A stretch of 64,000 nucleotides of DNA from Oceanobacillus arenosus (GTDB taxonomy: Bacteria > Bacillota > Bacilli > Bacillales > Amphibacillaceae): contig NZ_PIOC01000014.1 of assembly GCF_003369575.1 (NCBI RefSeq), positions 187,829 to 251,828 of the forward strand, in the 5' to 3' direction. Of the stretch, positions 27,203 through 36,420 are shown in pieces. The position numbers and the translations under genes were made by a program. The notes under the pieces were generated by a model, which saw only the letters and a list, made by a program, of their open reading frames with translations, was not told where the DNA came from and did no database searches. Numbering within the stretch: the stretch's first letter is position 1; each line of letters begins with the position of its first letter.

Positions 27203-27279
27203 TGGTAGCGGCGGAGGGGATCGAACCCACGACCTCACGGGTATGAACCGTACGCTCTAGCCAGCTGAGCTACGCCGCC
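27203..27279 (-). tRNA. tRNA-Met (CAT), elongator
   Basis: Acceptor GGCGGCG/CGCCGCT, anticodon loop with CAT (GGTTCATACCC), CCA encoded. The T-stem GTGGG/CCCTC has a T50-T64 mismatch; I expected a G-T pair there. Confidence 0.94.
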
Positions 27280-27283
27280 AATT

Positions 27284-27358
27284 TGGCTCCACAGGTAGGA
27301 TTCGAACCTACGACCGATCGGTTAACAGCCGATTGCTCTACCACTGAGCTACTGTGGA
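27284..27358 (-). tRNA. tRNA-Asn (GTT)
   Basis: Acceptor TCCACAG/CTGTGGA, anticodon stem ATCGG/CCGAT with loop CTGTTAA, CCA encoded. First tRNA of the six-gene cluster. Confidence 0.96.
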
Positions 27359-27469
27359 ATAATAAATATGATTTATAACTTAATTCATGTACTACATAGA
27401 TAAATATTTCAATTATTACTTGTTAATTAGGAAACACATGTTTGCATTTATTAATTAACAACGATATTA

Positions 27470-27498
27470 AATTTATCATGTTCTTCAAAATCTGTCAA
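27470..27498 (-). promoter_or_regulatory. tRNA operon promoter
   Basis: On the minus strand TTGACA (27493-27498) and TAAATT (27470-27475) are 17 bp apart, about 110 bp upstream of tRNA-Asn. The rest of 27359-27702 is AT-rich, with nothing else recognised except the hairpin at 27651. Confidence 0.75.
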
Positions 27499-27650
27499 CA
27501 CTTTTTTTATTTCTTTCAAAAATGCAAATTATGTATGAAGCTCTGAAGCGACAATAATTATATTATCATCTTCAAAAACGAAAATCAACATAAATTTTAC
27601 ATTTTCGCTAATTTTTTTCAAAAACAGCCTTTTGCCCTCTTATTTATGTA

Positions 27651-27691
27651 TAACCGAGAACATTATCATAAGCGCGAATGTTCTCGGTTAA
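27651..27691 (-). terminator. Hairpin after the NfeD-like gene
   Basis: AACCGAGAACATT and AATGTTCTCGGTT form a 13-bp perfect stem with a loop of about 15 nt, just after the NfeD-like gene. The T-run is weak. Confidence 0.65.
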
Positions 27692-27702
27692 ATGCTTACT
27701 TT

Positions 27703-28362
27703 TTAGTCCATTCCAACCGTTTCTTTGTTTTGATTTTGTACTAATTCAACCAATATTCTCGTGCCATCAACTTCGACAACGCGAACCTCGCTATTTCTTT
27801 CAATCCACTGTCCATCAGATACGGCACTGAAATCTTTATTATTAATTCGAATGGTACCCACCGGTCGCATATCATTTAAAGTAATACCTACTTGCCCGAT
27901 TAGCAACTCATAATCCATGTTCATCGAATTATATCCTGCTTCTTTTGTTAATTGGTCCTTCAAGGCAAGCTTCGTCCACATTTTTCTTTTCTTGAATACT
28001 TTTAAGAATAGAAATGAACCTGCCCCACCGATTAATACACCCAGAACTGAATATAATCCTGCCGTTAAATTCGGTGCAGCAAGTGCAACAGCAATTAACA
28101 TAATGACCATACCAATCGTTGCTAACGTTCCATCATTCACAACTTTACCGTCAATAATTATGAGTAATAATCCGACGAAATATAAAATAAGCATAGTAAT
28201 AAAGGAGCCTGATTCAAGATATGCACCAAAATAAACCGTAATAAAGCCAATACCTAATATGCCAAATATACCACGCGCATTTACCAAAACTTCACCAATT
28301 AAAAATAAGGTACCAAGTCCAGTAATGACAAAACCAATCCATACTAAATCAAAGATTTCCAA
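27703..28362 (-). CDS. Short NfeD-like membrane protein
   Basis: 219 residues: about four membrane helices (residues 5-125), then a soluble domain with the NfeD OB-fold pattern (LIGQVGITLNDMRPVGTIRINNKDFSAVSDGQWIERNSEVRVVEVDGTRILVE, read in parts). It lacks the ClpP-like protease domain of the long NfeD at 53941. NfeD proteins usually partner with flotillins or stomatins, but none is adjacent here. Function uncertain. Confidence 0.8.
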   Translation of the reverse strand: MEIFDLVWIGFVITGLGTLFLIGEVLVNARGIFGILGIGFITVYFGAYLESGSFITMLILYFVGLLLIIIDGKVVNDGTLATIGMVIMLIAVALAAPNLTAGLYSVLGVLIGGAGSFLFLKVFKKRKMWTKLALKDQLTKEAGYNSMNMDYELLIGQVGITLNDMRPVGTIRINNKDFSAVSDGQWIERNSEVRVVEVDGTRILVELVQNQNKETVGMD

Positions 28363-28439
28363 ATGAATTCCTCCCCCCTATATCATTAGTACGTAATCAT
28401 TTCATTTTTAGTTTCAAAAAAGGAGAATTATAAAATTTT

Positions 28440-28754
28440 ATGAAACGATTAATGATCTATATTCTATTTTTCTTATTATGTGTAAGTATTTATAAAGACT
28501 TATCGCTAGAACGTACACCAAATCATGAAATATCAAGAACATTCGAGCAATCTCTTCAATTCAATTATACTATAATGCAAATGAAAATCACAATTGGTGA
28601 TACTGTCTTATCTGTAACTGAAAAAATAAATATTGACCACATAAATAATTTAGATATTTCAACAATCATGGCGGATTTCGAACAATTAAACCCGACCGCA
28701 GATCCATATCATCTTGAACCAAACACATTTTATTACTTTCCACTGTATAAATAA
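28440..28754 (+). CDS. Small exported protein with LysM-like domain (YqfZ-like)
   Basis: 104 residues: an N-terminal hydrophobic segment (RLMIYILFFLLCVSIY) that is a signal or anchor, then about 45 residues with a LysM-like pattern (ITIGDTVLSVTEKIN, FEQLNPTADPYHLEPNTFYYFPLY). It probably sits outside the membrane near peptidoglycan. The nearest AGGAG is 14 nt from the ATG, so the start is uncertain. Likeness to B. subtilis YqfZ is mainly positional. Confidence 0.65.
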   Translation: MKRLMIYILFFLLCVSIYKDLSLERTPNHEISRTFEQSLQFNYTIMQMKITIGDTVLSVTEKINIDHINNLDISTIMADFEQLNPTADPYHLEPNTFYYFPLYK

Positions 28755-28756
28755 AA

Positions 28757-28786
28757 AAGAGGCTGATGAATGGAATCAGCCTCCCG
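28757..28786 (-). terminator. Terminator after yqfX
   Basis: GAGGCTGAT and ATCAGCCTC form a stem followed by TTTTTTAT on the minus strand; it lies between two converging genes. Confidence 0.88.
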
Positions 28787-28793
28787 TATGACA

Positions 28794-29159
28794 CTAGAAA
28801 AAAGGTCTAAAGAATAGTGTGATGATAATGGAAATGACACCAGCAGCAATCGCGATATTTCCTAGTGCATCTGCTCCTTTACTTCTCGAAACAAACCCTA
28901 GAATTATTCCTGCTGCCCCAAGCACAAACGGCCACATGAAAAAGGAAAGAGCAGATAACGCAATCCCAATCCAACCATACGAGCTAATGACGTCATGAGT
29001 GTCTTCACCGATATCTGATCTAGCGTAGTCATCTGCAGTGAATTCTGAAGCAAATTCCTCATTTCGAGCACTATCCGTTTCAACGTCAATAAGATTATAG
29101 TCTCTATCCCTCGACGAATCATCTAAATCTGAACTTGATCTGAATCTTTTTTCGTCCAA
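28794..29159 (-). CDS. yqfX: YqfX-like small membrane protein
   Basis: 121 residues: an acidic, serine-rich N-terminal half (about 60 residues) then two hydrophobic helices around GFVSRSKGADALG, a DUF4190-like arrangement. The start is TTG at 29159 with AAAGGAGGT upstream. Position near nfo agrees with B. subtilis yqfX. Function unknown. Confidence 0.72.
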   Translation of the reverse strand: MDEKRFRSSSDLDDSSRDRDYNLIDVETDSARNEEFASEFTADDYARSDIGEDTHDVISSYGWIGIALSALSFFMWPFVLGAAGIILGFVSRSKGADALGNIAIAAGVISIIITLFFRPFF

Positions 29160-29344
29160 TAAGAAGACCTCCTTTTAAATTGTTGAGGTGCAGTTATAGT
29201 GTATGGAATTTTCTTCTGTCTAATGATGTTAGTTTTTGGCAACCTAGCCAATTTCCTTCACCTAAATAACTTTATTAATCAGGTTAATTTTTCAGAATGC
29301 ATGCATATAGTACAGTAGAATCCTTTTAAAGGAGTTATGCGATT

Positions 29345-29629
29345 ATGTCAATCTTTATCAAAGAAATGGTAAAAGTTCGATTAAAAAACCTTAGCACAAA
29401 TGATATTCTATTTTACGGCAAACAATATGGATTTTCTTTATCTCCTTCACAAGCGAAAGGCATCATCGACTTTTTAAAGCAAAATACACTCGATCCATTT
29501 ATTAAACAGGATCGAGTGAAAATGTTTGAACAGCTCGCTCATATTACGGATTTGAACACATCTCAAAAAGCCGAGAAGCTATTTCACGGCTTAATAAAAT
29601 CTTATGGATTAGATCATTTGTTTCAATAG
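29345..29629 (+). CDS. yqfT: DUF2624 family protein (YqfT-like)
   Basis: 94 residues, all-helical and soluble, with ILFYGKQYGFSLSPSQAKGIIDFLKQN typical of DUF2624 (YqfT), a family found beside nfo. AAAGGAG precedes the ATG. Function unknown. Confidence 0.8.
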   Translation: MSIFIKEMVKVRLKNLSTNDILFYGKQYGFSLSPSQAKGIIDFLKQNTLDPFIKQDRVKMFEQLAHITDLNTSQKAEKLFHGLIKSYGLDHLFQ

Positions 29630-29702
29630 GAAATGACGCAAGCCATCCGTTTATCATGCTGCGGGTTATGATTAAATTGGAGAACAGCACTGATATTCGC
29701 AG

Positions 29703-29874
29703 AGAACAAAAGCTTAAAGCTAGTTTGAGCTGTGTACGGACTGCGCCTCATGGACGTGAGGTGGTTCGATGTTGACTTATCGTACGAAGGTGAGGGAGGT
29801 ATCGCTGGGCGCTGGAGCTGGACGTAGCTGTTCTCGGTAATTAAGTTATCCACAGCGTCCAATTTTATAGTTTC
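29703..29874. repeat. Family B repeat, copy 2
   Basis: About 172 bp starting AGAACAAAAGCTTAAAGC and ending CCAATTTTATAGTTTCC. It shares GTACGAAGGTGAGGGAG, GGGCGCTGGAGCTGGACGTA and TTAAGTTATCCACAGC with copy 1, plus an extra 40-50 bp insert (CGCCTCATGGACGTGAGG...). It fills most of the gap between yqfT and nfo. Confidence 0.8.
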
Positions 29875-29885
29875 CTAAGCTAAAA

Positions 29886-29915
29886 TAAAGGGATAACCAT
29901 TATAAGTTATCCCTC
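29886..29915 (-). terminator. Terminator after nfo
   Basis: On the minus strand AGGGATAAC and GTTATCCCT form a stem followed by TTATTTTA. Confidence 0.85.
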
Positions 29916-29928
29916 AATAAGTATTTCT

Positions 29929-30822
29929 TTATGCGTTCATAATTTGCTCTTTCAACGCTTCAATAAATACGCCATTTTTAAGCATTTCAATTTCAAATTT
30001 ATATGGGGCCTTTTTGTTTTTCTTATCTTCCCCAACATATGGCGTTTCTAAAATTTTCGGTATTTCTAATAGCTGTGGATGATGGACAACATAGTGTAAT
30101 GTATTAAATCCAATATGACCGAAGCCGATATTCTCATGACGGTCCTTGTGTGCCCCACGCTCATTTTTACTATCGTTCACATGGACAACCTTAATACGAT
30201 CAACACCGATAATCCTATCAAATTCGTTTAATACACCATCAAAATCATTGACAACATCATATCCAGCATCATGAATATGACAAGTATCAAGGCAAATCGA
30301 CAGCTTCTCATTATGTGTTACCCCTTCGATAATTTTTGCGATTTCTTCAAAAGAACGGCCAATTTCTGTACCCTTTCCAGCCATTGTTTCCAGAGCAATT
30401 TGCACGTCTATATCCTTCTCAACTACTTCATTGAGACCTTCGATGATTTTCTTAATTCCTTCATCTGCACCGGCTCCAACATGTGCCCCAGGGTGTAAGA
30501 CTATTTGTTTCGCACCAATTGCTGCAGTACGATCGATCTCACTACGCAAAAAGTTAACACCGAGTTCAAAGGTCTCTGGTTTCGTTGTATTGCCAATATT
30601 AATAATATATGGTGCGTGAACGATAATATCTGACAATCCGTTTTGTTCCATATGCACTCTACCTGCATCGATATTTAATTCTTCAATTGGTTTTCTTCTC
30701 GTGTTTTGCGGTGCACCAGTATAAATCATAAACGTATTTGCACCATAGGATGCTGCTTCTTCACTGGAACCAAGCAACATTTTTTTGCCATTCATTGACA
30801 CATGTGATCCTATTTTTAACAT
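29929..30822 (-). CDS. nfo: Endonuclease IV (apurinic/apyrimidinic endonuclease)
   Basis: 297 residues. It cuts the DNA backbone 5' to abasic sites in base-excision repair, and is used in spore DNA repair in B. subtilis. Zinc-site stretches are visible: [36 protein letters not shown] and [28 protein letters not shown] precedes the ATG. It lies 29 bp downstream of cshB on the same strand. Confidence 0.95.
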   Translation of the reverse strand: MLKIGSHVSMNGKKMLLGSSEEAASYGANTFMIYTGAPQNTRRKPIEELNIDAGRVHMEQNGLSDIIVHAPYIINIGNTTKPETFELGVNFLRSEIDRTAAIGAKQIVLHPGAHVGAGADEGIKKIIEGLNEVVEKDIDVQIALETMAGKGTEIGRSFEEIAKIIEGVTHNEKLSICLDTCHIHDAGYDVVNDFDGVLNEFDRIIGVDRIKVVHVNDSKNERGAHKDRHENIGFGHIGFNTLHYVVHHPQLLEIPKILETPYVGEDKKNKKAPYKFEIEMLKNGVFIEALKEQIMNA

Positions 30823-30851
30823 GATTAAACCTCTCCTAACTGATTTAGATG

Positions 30852-32171
30852 TTATTTCCCGCGATTAAATTTTGCTTTCCTACCCAATTGTTTCTTAATG
30901 GATTCTTGTTGGCGCTTCATTTTCTTCTTGTATCCTGGTTTAACCGTTTTTACTTTTCTTACTTGTTTCCATGCTTCCTTTTCAATATTCGTTGTTGTCT
31001 TCGTTCGTAAATGACGCTCATTCCATGGCTTTGCATCCACCCAATCGCCATCTTTAACATCAACATAAGTGAAAGTAAGGCCTTTCTCTTCTAATTTCCC
31101 GATTAGCTTTAAATCAGATTCATTATATAGACTGATTGCTGTTCCTTCCATGCCTGCTCTCGCGGTTCTTCCAACTCGATGGATATAGAATTCCTCTTCT
31201 TTCGGAATTTGCGCGTTAATGACATGGCTAACCCCTTTTATATCAATCCCTCTGGCTGCTAGATCGGTTGCAACAATATATTGATACCTAAGGTTTTGAA
31301 TTTCTTTCAACACTCTCTTTCGTTCTCTCGGTGTTAATCCACCATGAATTAAGCCAACATCCATGCCTTTTTCTTGTAGGGATGCAGCTAATTCATTTGC
31401 AAGCTGTTTACCATTGGTAAAAATGATTGCTAGATATGGTTGAATTGCTTTCGATATCTCGACAATTACATCTGCTTCTTTCCGATGTTTCAAGGCAATG
31501 AGTCGATGTTCCATTGTTTCTGGCGAGAAATGATCCGATACTTTTACATGTAATGGATTTTCTAAATATTTCTTGAAGAAATGCTGCAACCGCTCTGGGA
31601 TGGTTGCTGAGAATACTAATAATTGAATATCTTTCTTCGAACGAATTAATAATTGGTCAACATCATTAATGAATCCTAAATCAAGCATTAAGTCTGCTTC
31701 ATCAATTACAAAGGATTCCGCCGAATAAATTGATAATGCCTCTTCCTTTACTAAATCTAAAATCCTTCCAGGTGTTCCGACAATAATATGTGGTGGTTCC
31801 TTGAGCTTCTCAATCATCTTCTGCTTATCGGTACCACCGACAAGTAATTTAGATAGCCATATCCCCTCTTTACCAGCATACTGGATGATTTTCTTTACTT
31901 CATCATGTAATTGTGTTGCAAGTTCCCTAGTAGGTGCTGTAATCACCATTTGCACGGTACGCTTGCTCACATCAAGCCGATCAAATAACGGCAGTAAAAA
32001 TGCATGGGTTTTACCTGAACCTGTTCGTGATTGTCCAACCACACTTTGTCCTTTTAATACCGCAGGAATTACCTTCTTCTGTACTTCGGTTGGCTCGGTA
32101 AAATTTAGTTTACGAACGACATCCATCGTTGATTCCTGAAACGAAAATTGATTAAACTCACTATTATTCAT
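30852..32171 (-). CDS. cshB: DEAD-box RNA helicase CshB
   Basis: 439 residues with all core motifs: [45 protein letters not shown] and [10 protein letters not shown], then a basic C-terminal tail ([20 protein letters not shown]). It unwinds RNA in mRNA turnover and cold adaptation. Adjacent nfo and yqfO match B. subtilis yqfR (cshB). Confidence 0.93.
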   Translation of the reverse strand: MNNSEFNQFSFQESTMDVVRKLNFTEPTEVQKKVIPAVLKGQSVVGQSRTGSGKTHAFLLPLFDRLDVSKRTVQMVITAPTRELATQLHDEVKKIIQYAGKEGIWLSKLLVGGTDKQKMIEKLKEPPHIIVGTPGRILDLVKEEALSIYSAESFVIDEADLMLDLGFINDVDQLLIRSKKDIQLLVFSATIPERLQHFFKKYLENPLHVKVSDHFSPETMEHRLIALKHRKEADVIVEISKAIQPYLAIIFTNGKQLANELAASLQEKGMDVGLIHGGLTPRERKRVLKEIQNLRYQYIVATDLAARGIDIKGVSHVINAQIPKEEEFYIHRVGRTARAGMEGTAISLYNESDLKLIGKLEEKGLTFTYVDVKDGDWVDAKPWNERHLRTKTTTNIEKEAWKQVRKVKTVKPGYKKKMKRQQESIKKQLGRKAKFNRGK

Positions 32172-32207
32172 AAATAATATTGCTCCTTTTGGGATTTTAC
32201 CCAGTAA

Positions 32208-33323
32208 TTAAATAAATTGAAATGGTTCTGTACTTGTTTCCGAAGTAATAATTTCGATCAAATCGTTATCAAGCTCTTTTTCCAAAAACAGTTTTGTCGC
32301 TTGTTTCATTACTTTTTCAATATAATGCCCTGCATCTATCACCTGCAAGCCCATTTGCCATGCATCTTGGGCAACATGGAAACTCATATCCCCTGTTATA
32401 TATACATCTGCTCCATTTTGACGTGCCAAATGAATATATTTTTCACCGCTTCCACCTAAGATTGCGATTTTCCGAACTTGTTTATCCAAATCGCCAATCA
32501 CTCTCATGTTCGGGACTTCTAATGTTGTTTTCACATGTTCACATAAATCTCGGAGTTTCATTGTAGCGGATAGTGTGCCAATCCGTCCAATCCCAAACGC
32601 TTCTCCTTCATTTTTCAAATGAAAAATATCATAGGCTACTTCTTCATATGGATGCGCTGCAATCAATTGATTTACTATAGTTGTAAGGCGTTCTTCTTGC
32701 GCGATTGTTTCTATTTTAACTTCATCAACAAACTCTAATTCGCCTTTTGTGCCAATATATGGATTTGTCCCCTCCAGAGGTTTAAATGTCCCTTTACCTT
32801 TCGCTTGGAACGTACAATGACTATAATCACCAATATGTCCTGCACCTGCCTCTGACATAGCATTTCTAACGTCATCAGCATGTGATATTGGCACATATAC
32901 AGCAATTTTATACAGGTTTCCACTTTTCACTTCAATCAAATTCTTTCTTGATTGAATTCCCAGTAAATCACAAAGCATATCATTTACACCACCATTTGCC
33001 GCATCTAGATTCGTATGGGCTGCGTAAACTGTAATTTGATGGCTTAATAATTTGTGGATGGTTCTACCTTGAGGGGTATCCAAATTAATCCGCTTTACCG
33101 GGTTAAACAACAGTGGGTGGTGAGCAATAATTAAATCAGCTTTTTTCTCAATTGCCTCATCAACAACAGATTCTAATACATCGAGGGTAATCATCACTTT
33201 TTTTACTGCTTTATTATATGATCCAATTTGCAGGCCAACATTATCCCAATCATATGCTAAATGTTTTGGGGCCCAGTCTTCAATCACATGAAAAATATCA
33301 TTATTCTTGTATTCACGCTTCAT
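32208..33323 (-). CDS. yqfO: Nif3-like dinuclear metal-centre protein (YqfO)
   Basis: 371 residues: a Nif3 domain with metal-binding HHPLLF and DAGHYIE, interrupted by a PII/CutA-like domain of about 120 residues (ISHADDVRNAMSEAGAGHIGDY), the arrangement of Bacillus YqfO. Often labelled GTP cyclohydrolase I type 2, but the activity is not well established. It overlaps trmK by 11 bp. Confidence 0.9.
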   Translation of the reverse strand: MKREYKNNDIFHVIEDWAPKHLAYDWDNVGLQIGSYNKAVKKVMITLDVLESVVDEAIEKKADLIIAHHPLLFNPVKRINLDTPQGRTIHKLLSHQITVYAAHTNLDAANGGVNDMLCDLLGIQSRKNLIEVKSGNLYKIAVYVPISHADDVRNAMSEAGAGHIGDYSHCTFQAKGKGTFKPLEGTNPYIGTKGELEFVDEVKIETIAQEERLTTIVNQLIAAHPYEEVAYDIFHLKNEGEAFGIGRIGTLSATMKLRDLCEHVKTTLEVPNMRVIGDLDKQVRKIAILGGSGEKYIHLARQNGADVYITGDMSFHVAQDAWQMGLQVIDAGHYIEKVMKQATKLFLEKELDNDLIEIITSETSTEPFQFI

Positions 33324-34032
33324 TTTCTAGTGCCTCCTTTATCCACAGTAGTTCTTCCTCAAATTGGTTGAGCTTCTGCTTGTCCATGACTGTTGCTTTC
33401 TTTATTTGCTCAATAATCCGTTTAGTCTTTTCATATTCACTCTTCCATTTATCATAAAATGCTTTTGTTTTATTTTCCATTAACATTGGTCCAAATAGCA
33501 ATTGCTGCTTCGTAAAATCCTGACGAATTAAAGTGCCATTCTCTTTCTTATCGGCAACAATAATTTCATAAATATGTTGATTTTCTTCCACAATCGTTTC
33601 ACTTGTAATGATAAAGTTATTATCAACAAACCATTTTCTAACATTACGAGCATCAATATTTGGTTGGGCAATAATACGCGTAACATTATCTAATTTGGTT
33701 TGACCTTCCTCCAAAATGGATTTTATTAATGCTCCCCCCATACCGGCAATCACAATCTGATCCACTTTATCTTGTTCATTTAATACTTGTAGACCATTAC
33801 CTAATCGCACATCAATTGCTTCATTTAAATGATAATGACTAACCGTTTTTAATGCACTTTGATATGGTCCTTCATTCACTTCACCTGCTATCGCTCTAGC
33901 TGTTTGGTCCTTTAAACAAACATAGCAAGGTAAATAGGCGTGGTCGGAACCAATATCAGCAAAAGCCGCACCTTTCGGCAAAAAGGAAGTTACCATTGTT
34001 AATCGTTTCGATAAATTTAGTGTTTGCGTCAT
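33313..34032 (-). CDS. trmK: tRNA (adenine(22)-N1)-methyltransferase
   Basis: 239 residues. An S-adenosylmethionine-dependent enzyme that makes m1A22 in tRNA. Motifs are FADIGSDHAYLPCYV, IVIAGMGGALI and IIAQPNIDARNVRKW. The start is the ATG at 34032 after AAGGAGAACG; the longer frame extends into the terminator hairpin upstream. Confidence 0.93.
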   Translation of the reverse strand: MTQTLNLSKRLTMVTSFLPKGAAFADIGSDHAYLPCYVCLKDQTARAIAGEVNEGPYQSALKTVSHYHLNEAIDVRLGNGLQVLNEQDKVDQIVIAGMGGALIKSILEEGQTKLDNVTRIIAQPNIDARNVRKWFVDNNFIITSETIVEENQHIYEIIVADKKENGTLIRQDFTKQQLLFGPMLMENKTKAFYDKWKSEYEKTKRIIEQIKKATVMDKQKLNQFEEELLWIKEALENEA

Positions 34033-34046
34033 TTCGTTCTCCTTCT

Positions 34047-34083
34047 TGAAAAAGAAAAGCTTTCTGTTTATTCCAGAAAGCTT
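34047..34083 (-). terminator. Terminator between cccA and trmK
   Basis: AAGCTTTCTG and CAGAAAGCTT form a 10-bp stem with a T-rich tail on the minus strand, just upstream of trmK. The trmK-yqfO-cshB-nfo group may therefore need its own promoter, or attenuation is possible. Confidence 0.8.
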
Positions 34084-34144
34084 ACAAAATATATTTTTCT
34101 TAATAAGCCATGGGAACATAATCCCACAGCATTGAAATTACTTG

Positions 34145-34522
34145 TTATTTCTTTTCACTTAACCAGTCGGCAAGTAAGGTTGCTTCCTCATCTGCAACCT
34201 GTTTTTGTGCTGGCATTTGCCCTGTACCATTGTGAATAATTGTAATAATCTCTTCAGCTGAATGTTTCGAACCAACTGCAGTTAAATCTGGTCCCATGCC
34301 ACCAGATAAATCAGCCCCATGACAAGCAGAACAGTTTTTTTGGAAAATCTCTTCTGGGTCTGTTAATACTTCTCCACCAGTGCCTTCTGTCTGGTCTGTC
34401 CGACCCTCTTCTGCAGCCTGTCTATCCGATCGCTGGTCTATACCAACGAATGAGAAGATAACTACCGCAAGTACCCCAATAATCGCAATGATACCAAATG
34501 GTATAAATGGATTTCTTTTCAT
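34145..34522 (-). CDS. cccA: Cytochrome c-550
   Basis: 125 residues: an N-terminal membrane anchor (FIPFGIIAIIGVLAVVIFSFVG), a Glu/Gly/Thr-rich linker, and a one-heme domain with CSACH and a Met ligand in GTGQMPAQ. It carries electrons on the outer face of the membrane. AAGGAGG precedes the ATG. Confidence 0.94.
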   Translation of the reverse strand: MKRNPFIPFGIIAIIGVLAVVIFSFVGIDQRSDRQAAEEGRTDQTEGTGGEVLTDPEEIFQKNCSACHGADLSGGMGPDLTAVGSKHSAEEIITIIHNGTGQMPAQKQVADEEATLLADWLSEKK

Positions 34523-34626
34523 TACGTTTCCTCCTTATGTACTCCCCATGATTATGTATCTAAAAATAACATTACCTATAGTTTACTCGAAAATCCATTT
34601 AGTTTAAAGGTTTATCCTATGATAAT

Positions 34627-35175
34627 TTATAGTGTAAAGTAAATAATTGAAAAAAACAAAAGAAAAACGCTTGTTATTGTTAAGTATTGTATCCTTAACT
34701 TACGGCCGATCATGAACCATCCAACAAAATTTAATGGGATTACATATTGCAATATAGGCTGATTGGAAAAAAATAAATCACTTAAAAATACCGCCAGCAA
34801 TAATACAATGAACAAACCAATCACTATTGCGAGCTGTTGTATGAATCCCTTCGTTTTTCGACGAGATCCAAATGCCCAAGCTGCAAAACTTAGAAAAAGA
34901 ATTAGAATGCCGAGTTGCAATCCAGGTTGAAATTTCGTAAAATAAAGAACAAGGAAAGAAGACGGTAACAGTAAAATTAATAAAATTCCTTGTATAATCA
35001 AGTTAAGATTGACTCGCTTCTTATTGTCCGTGAAGATTTCTTGTTCTTCCGTAATGTTAGCACCATTCGTATATAATGCGAGAAGAAAATCACATTGCGC
35101 TGCTGGTAATAATTTATGTGCTTTCCAGTATTTAACTTCATTGACAATGATAGCAATTCGTTCATTATCTGCCAT
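34627..35175 (-). CDS. Hypothetical membrane protein
   Basis: 182 residues: a soluble N-terminal 50 residues (NERIAIIVNEVKYWKAHKLLPAAQCDFLLALYTNG) and five or six membrane helices. It resembles DUF2157-like proteins only in layout; no family assigned. The ATG at 35175 is chosen because GGGGTGAA lies upstream. It sits between sigA and cccA. Confidence 0.65.
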   Translation of the reverse strand: MADNERIAIIVNEVKYWKAHKLLPAAQCDFLLALYTNGANITEEQEIFTDNKKRVNLNLIIQGILLILLLPSSFLVLYFTKFQPGLQLGILILFLSFAAWAFGSRRKTKGFIQQLAIVIGLFIVLLLAVFLSDLFFSNQPILQYVIPLNFVGWFMIGRKLRIQYLTITSVFLLFFSIIYFTL

Positions 35176-35222
35176 CGCTTTCACCCCAATACGAGTAGCA
35201 TCGCACGTTACTTTCTTAACTA

Positions 35223-35270
35223 CTGAAAAAAGCCACTGAGCATAGAAATACTCAAGTGACTATGCTCAGG
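35223..35270 (-). terminator. Terminator after sigA
   Basis: On the minus strand AGTCACTTGAG and CTCAGTGGCT form a stem with one bulge, followed by TTTTTT. An alternative longer hairpin using CTGAGCATAG/CTATGCTCAG overlaps it. Confidence 0.88.
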
Positions 35271-35273
35271 ATT

Positions 35274-36389
35274 TTATTCCAAAAAGTCTTTCAAACGTTT
35301 ACTACGACTCGGATGTCTTAATTTCCGAAGTGCTTTCGCTTCAATCTGACGGATACGTTCTCTTGTAACACCGAATACTTTCCCTACTTCTTCTAATGTT
35401 CTAGTACGTCCATCATCAAGTCCAAAGCGGAGACGTAAGACGTTTTCCTCACGATCTGTTAAGGTGTCCAGCACATCTTCTAATTGCTCTTTTAGGAGTT
35501 CATATGCTGCATGATCAGATGGCGATATAGCCTCGTGGTCTTCAATAAAGTCACCCAAATGAGAATCATCTTCTTCACCAATTGGGGTCTCTAAAGAAAC
35601 AGGCTCTTGCGCAATCTTAAGAATATCGCGAACCTTCTCTGGACTAAGCTCCATCTCTTCCCCAATTTCTTCAGGCGTCGGTTCTCTACCTAAATCCTGT
35701 AATAGTGAACGTTGAACACGGATCAATTTATTAATCGTTTCCACCATATGAACAGGAATACGAATCGTTCTTGCTTGGTCGGCGATTGCACGTGTGATTG
35801 CCTGGCGAATCCACCAAGTTGCATACGTACTAAACTTAAAGCCTTTTTGATAATCAAATTTCTCAACTGCTTTAATTAATCCCATGTTTCCTTCTTGAAT
35901 TAAATCTAGAAATAGCATTCCACGACCAACATAGCGTTTTGCAATACTTACAACAAGTCGTAAATTTGCTTCCGCAAGTCGTCGTTTTGCTTCCTCATCT
36001 CCAGCTTCAATTCGAGTAGCAAGTTCAATTTCTTCTGCTGCAGATAGTAGGTTTACTCTTCCTATTTCCTTTAAATACATCCGAACTGGATCGTTAATCT
36101 TAATCCCGTGGGGAACACTTAAATCGTTAACGTCCACTTCTTCTTCTTTTGAGATTTGTTGCATATTCGGATCTTCTTCAGATTCACCAATTACCTCTAC
36201 ACCCTGTTCTCCCAGGTACTCATAGAATTCGTCCATTTGATCAGGTTCGATTTCAAAGTTGGACAAGCGGTCAGCTATTTCTTCATATGCAAGTGTTCCA
36301 CGTTTTTTACCCATCTCAAGTAATTGTTCTTTAGCTTGCTCTAATGTTTGGGCAGTCTCTTTTGTTTGTGAAGGCTTTTTATCAGCCAT
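35274..36389 (-). CDS. sigA: RNA polymerase housekeeping sigma factor
   Basis: 371 residues with all conserved sigma-70 regions: region 1.2 ([16 protein letters not shown]), region 2 ([43 protein letters not shown]), region 3, and region 4.2 ([29 protein letters not shown]). AAGGAGGGGG precedes the ATG. Downstream of dnaG, the macromolecular-synthesis operon order. Confidence 0.97.
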   Translation of the reverse strand: MADKKPSQTKETAQTLEQAKEQLLEMGKKRGTLAYEEIADRLSNFEIEPDQMDEFYEYLGEQGVEVIGESEEDPNMQQISKEEEVDVNDLSVPHGIKINDPVRMYLKEIGRVNLLSAAEEIELATRIEAGDEEAKRRLAEANLRLVVSIAKRYVGRGMLFLDLIQEGNMGLIKAVEKFDYQKGFKFSTYATWWIRQAITRAIADQARTIRIPVHMVETINKLIRVQRSLLQDLGREPTPEEIGEEMELSPEKVRDILKIAQEPVSLETPIGEEDDSHLGDFIEDHEAISPSDHAAYELLKEQLEDVLDTLTDREENVLRLRFGLDDGRTRTLEEVGKVFGVTRERIRQIEAKALRKLRHPSRSKRLKDFLE

Positions 36390-36420
36390 GAGTCCCCCTC
36401 CTTCCAGACTAAGTAAAAAT

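Noticed and set aside
29623-29862. Open frame between yqfT and nfo
   Set aside because: It coincides with family B copy 2, has no ribosome binding site and shows no protein-like composition.
26619-29874. CRISPR array from the recurring GC-rich blocks
   Set aside because: Only dispersed copies kilobases apart, with no regular spacers and no cas genes.
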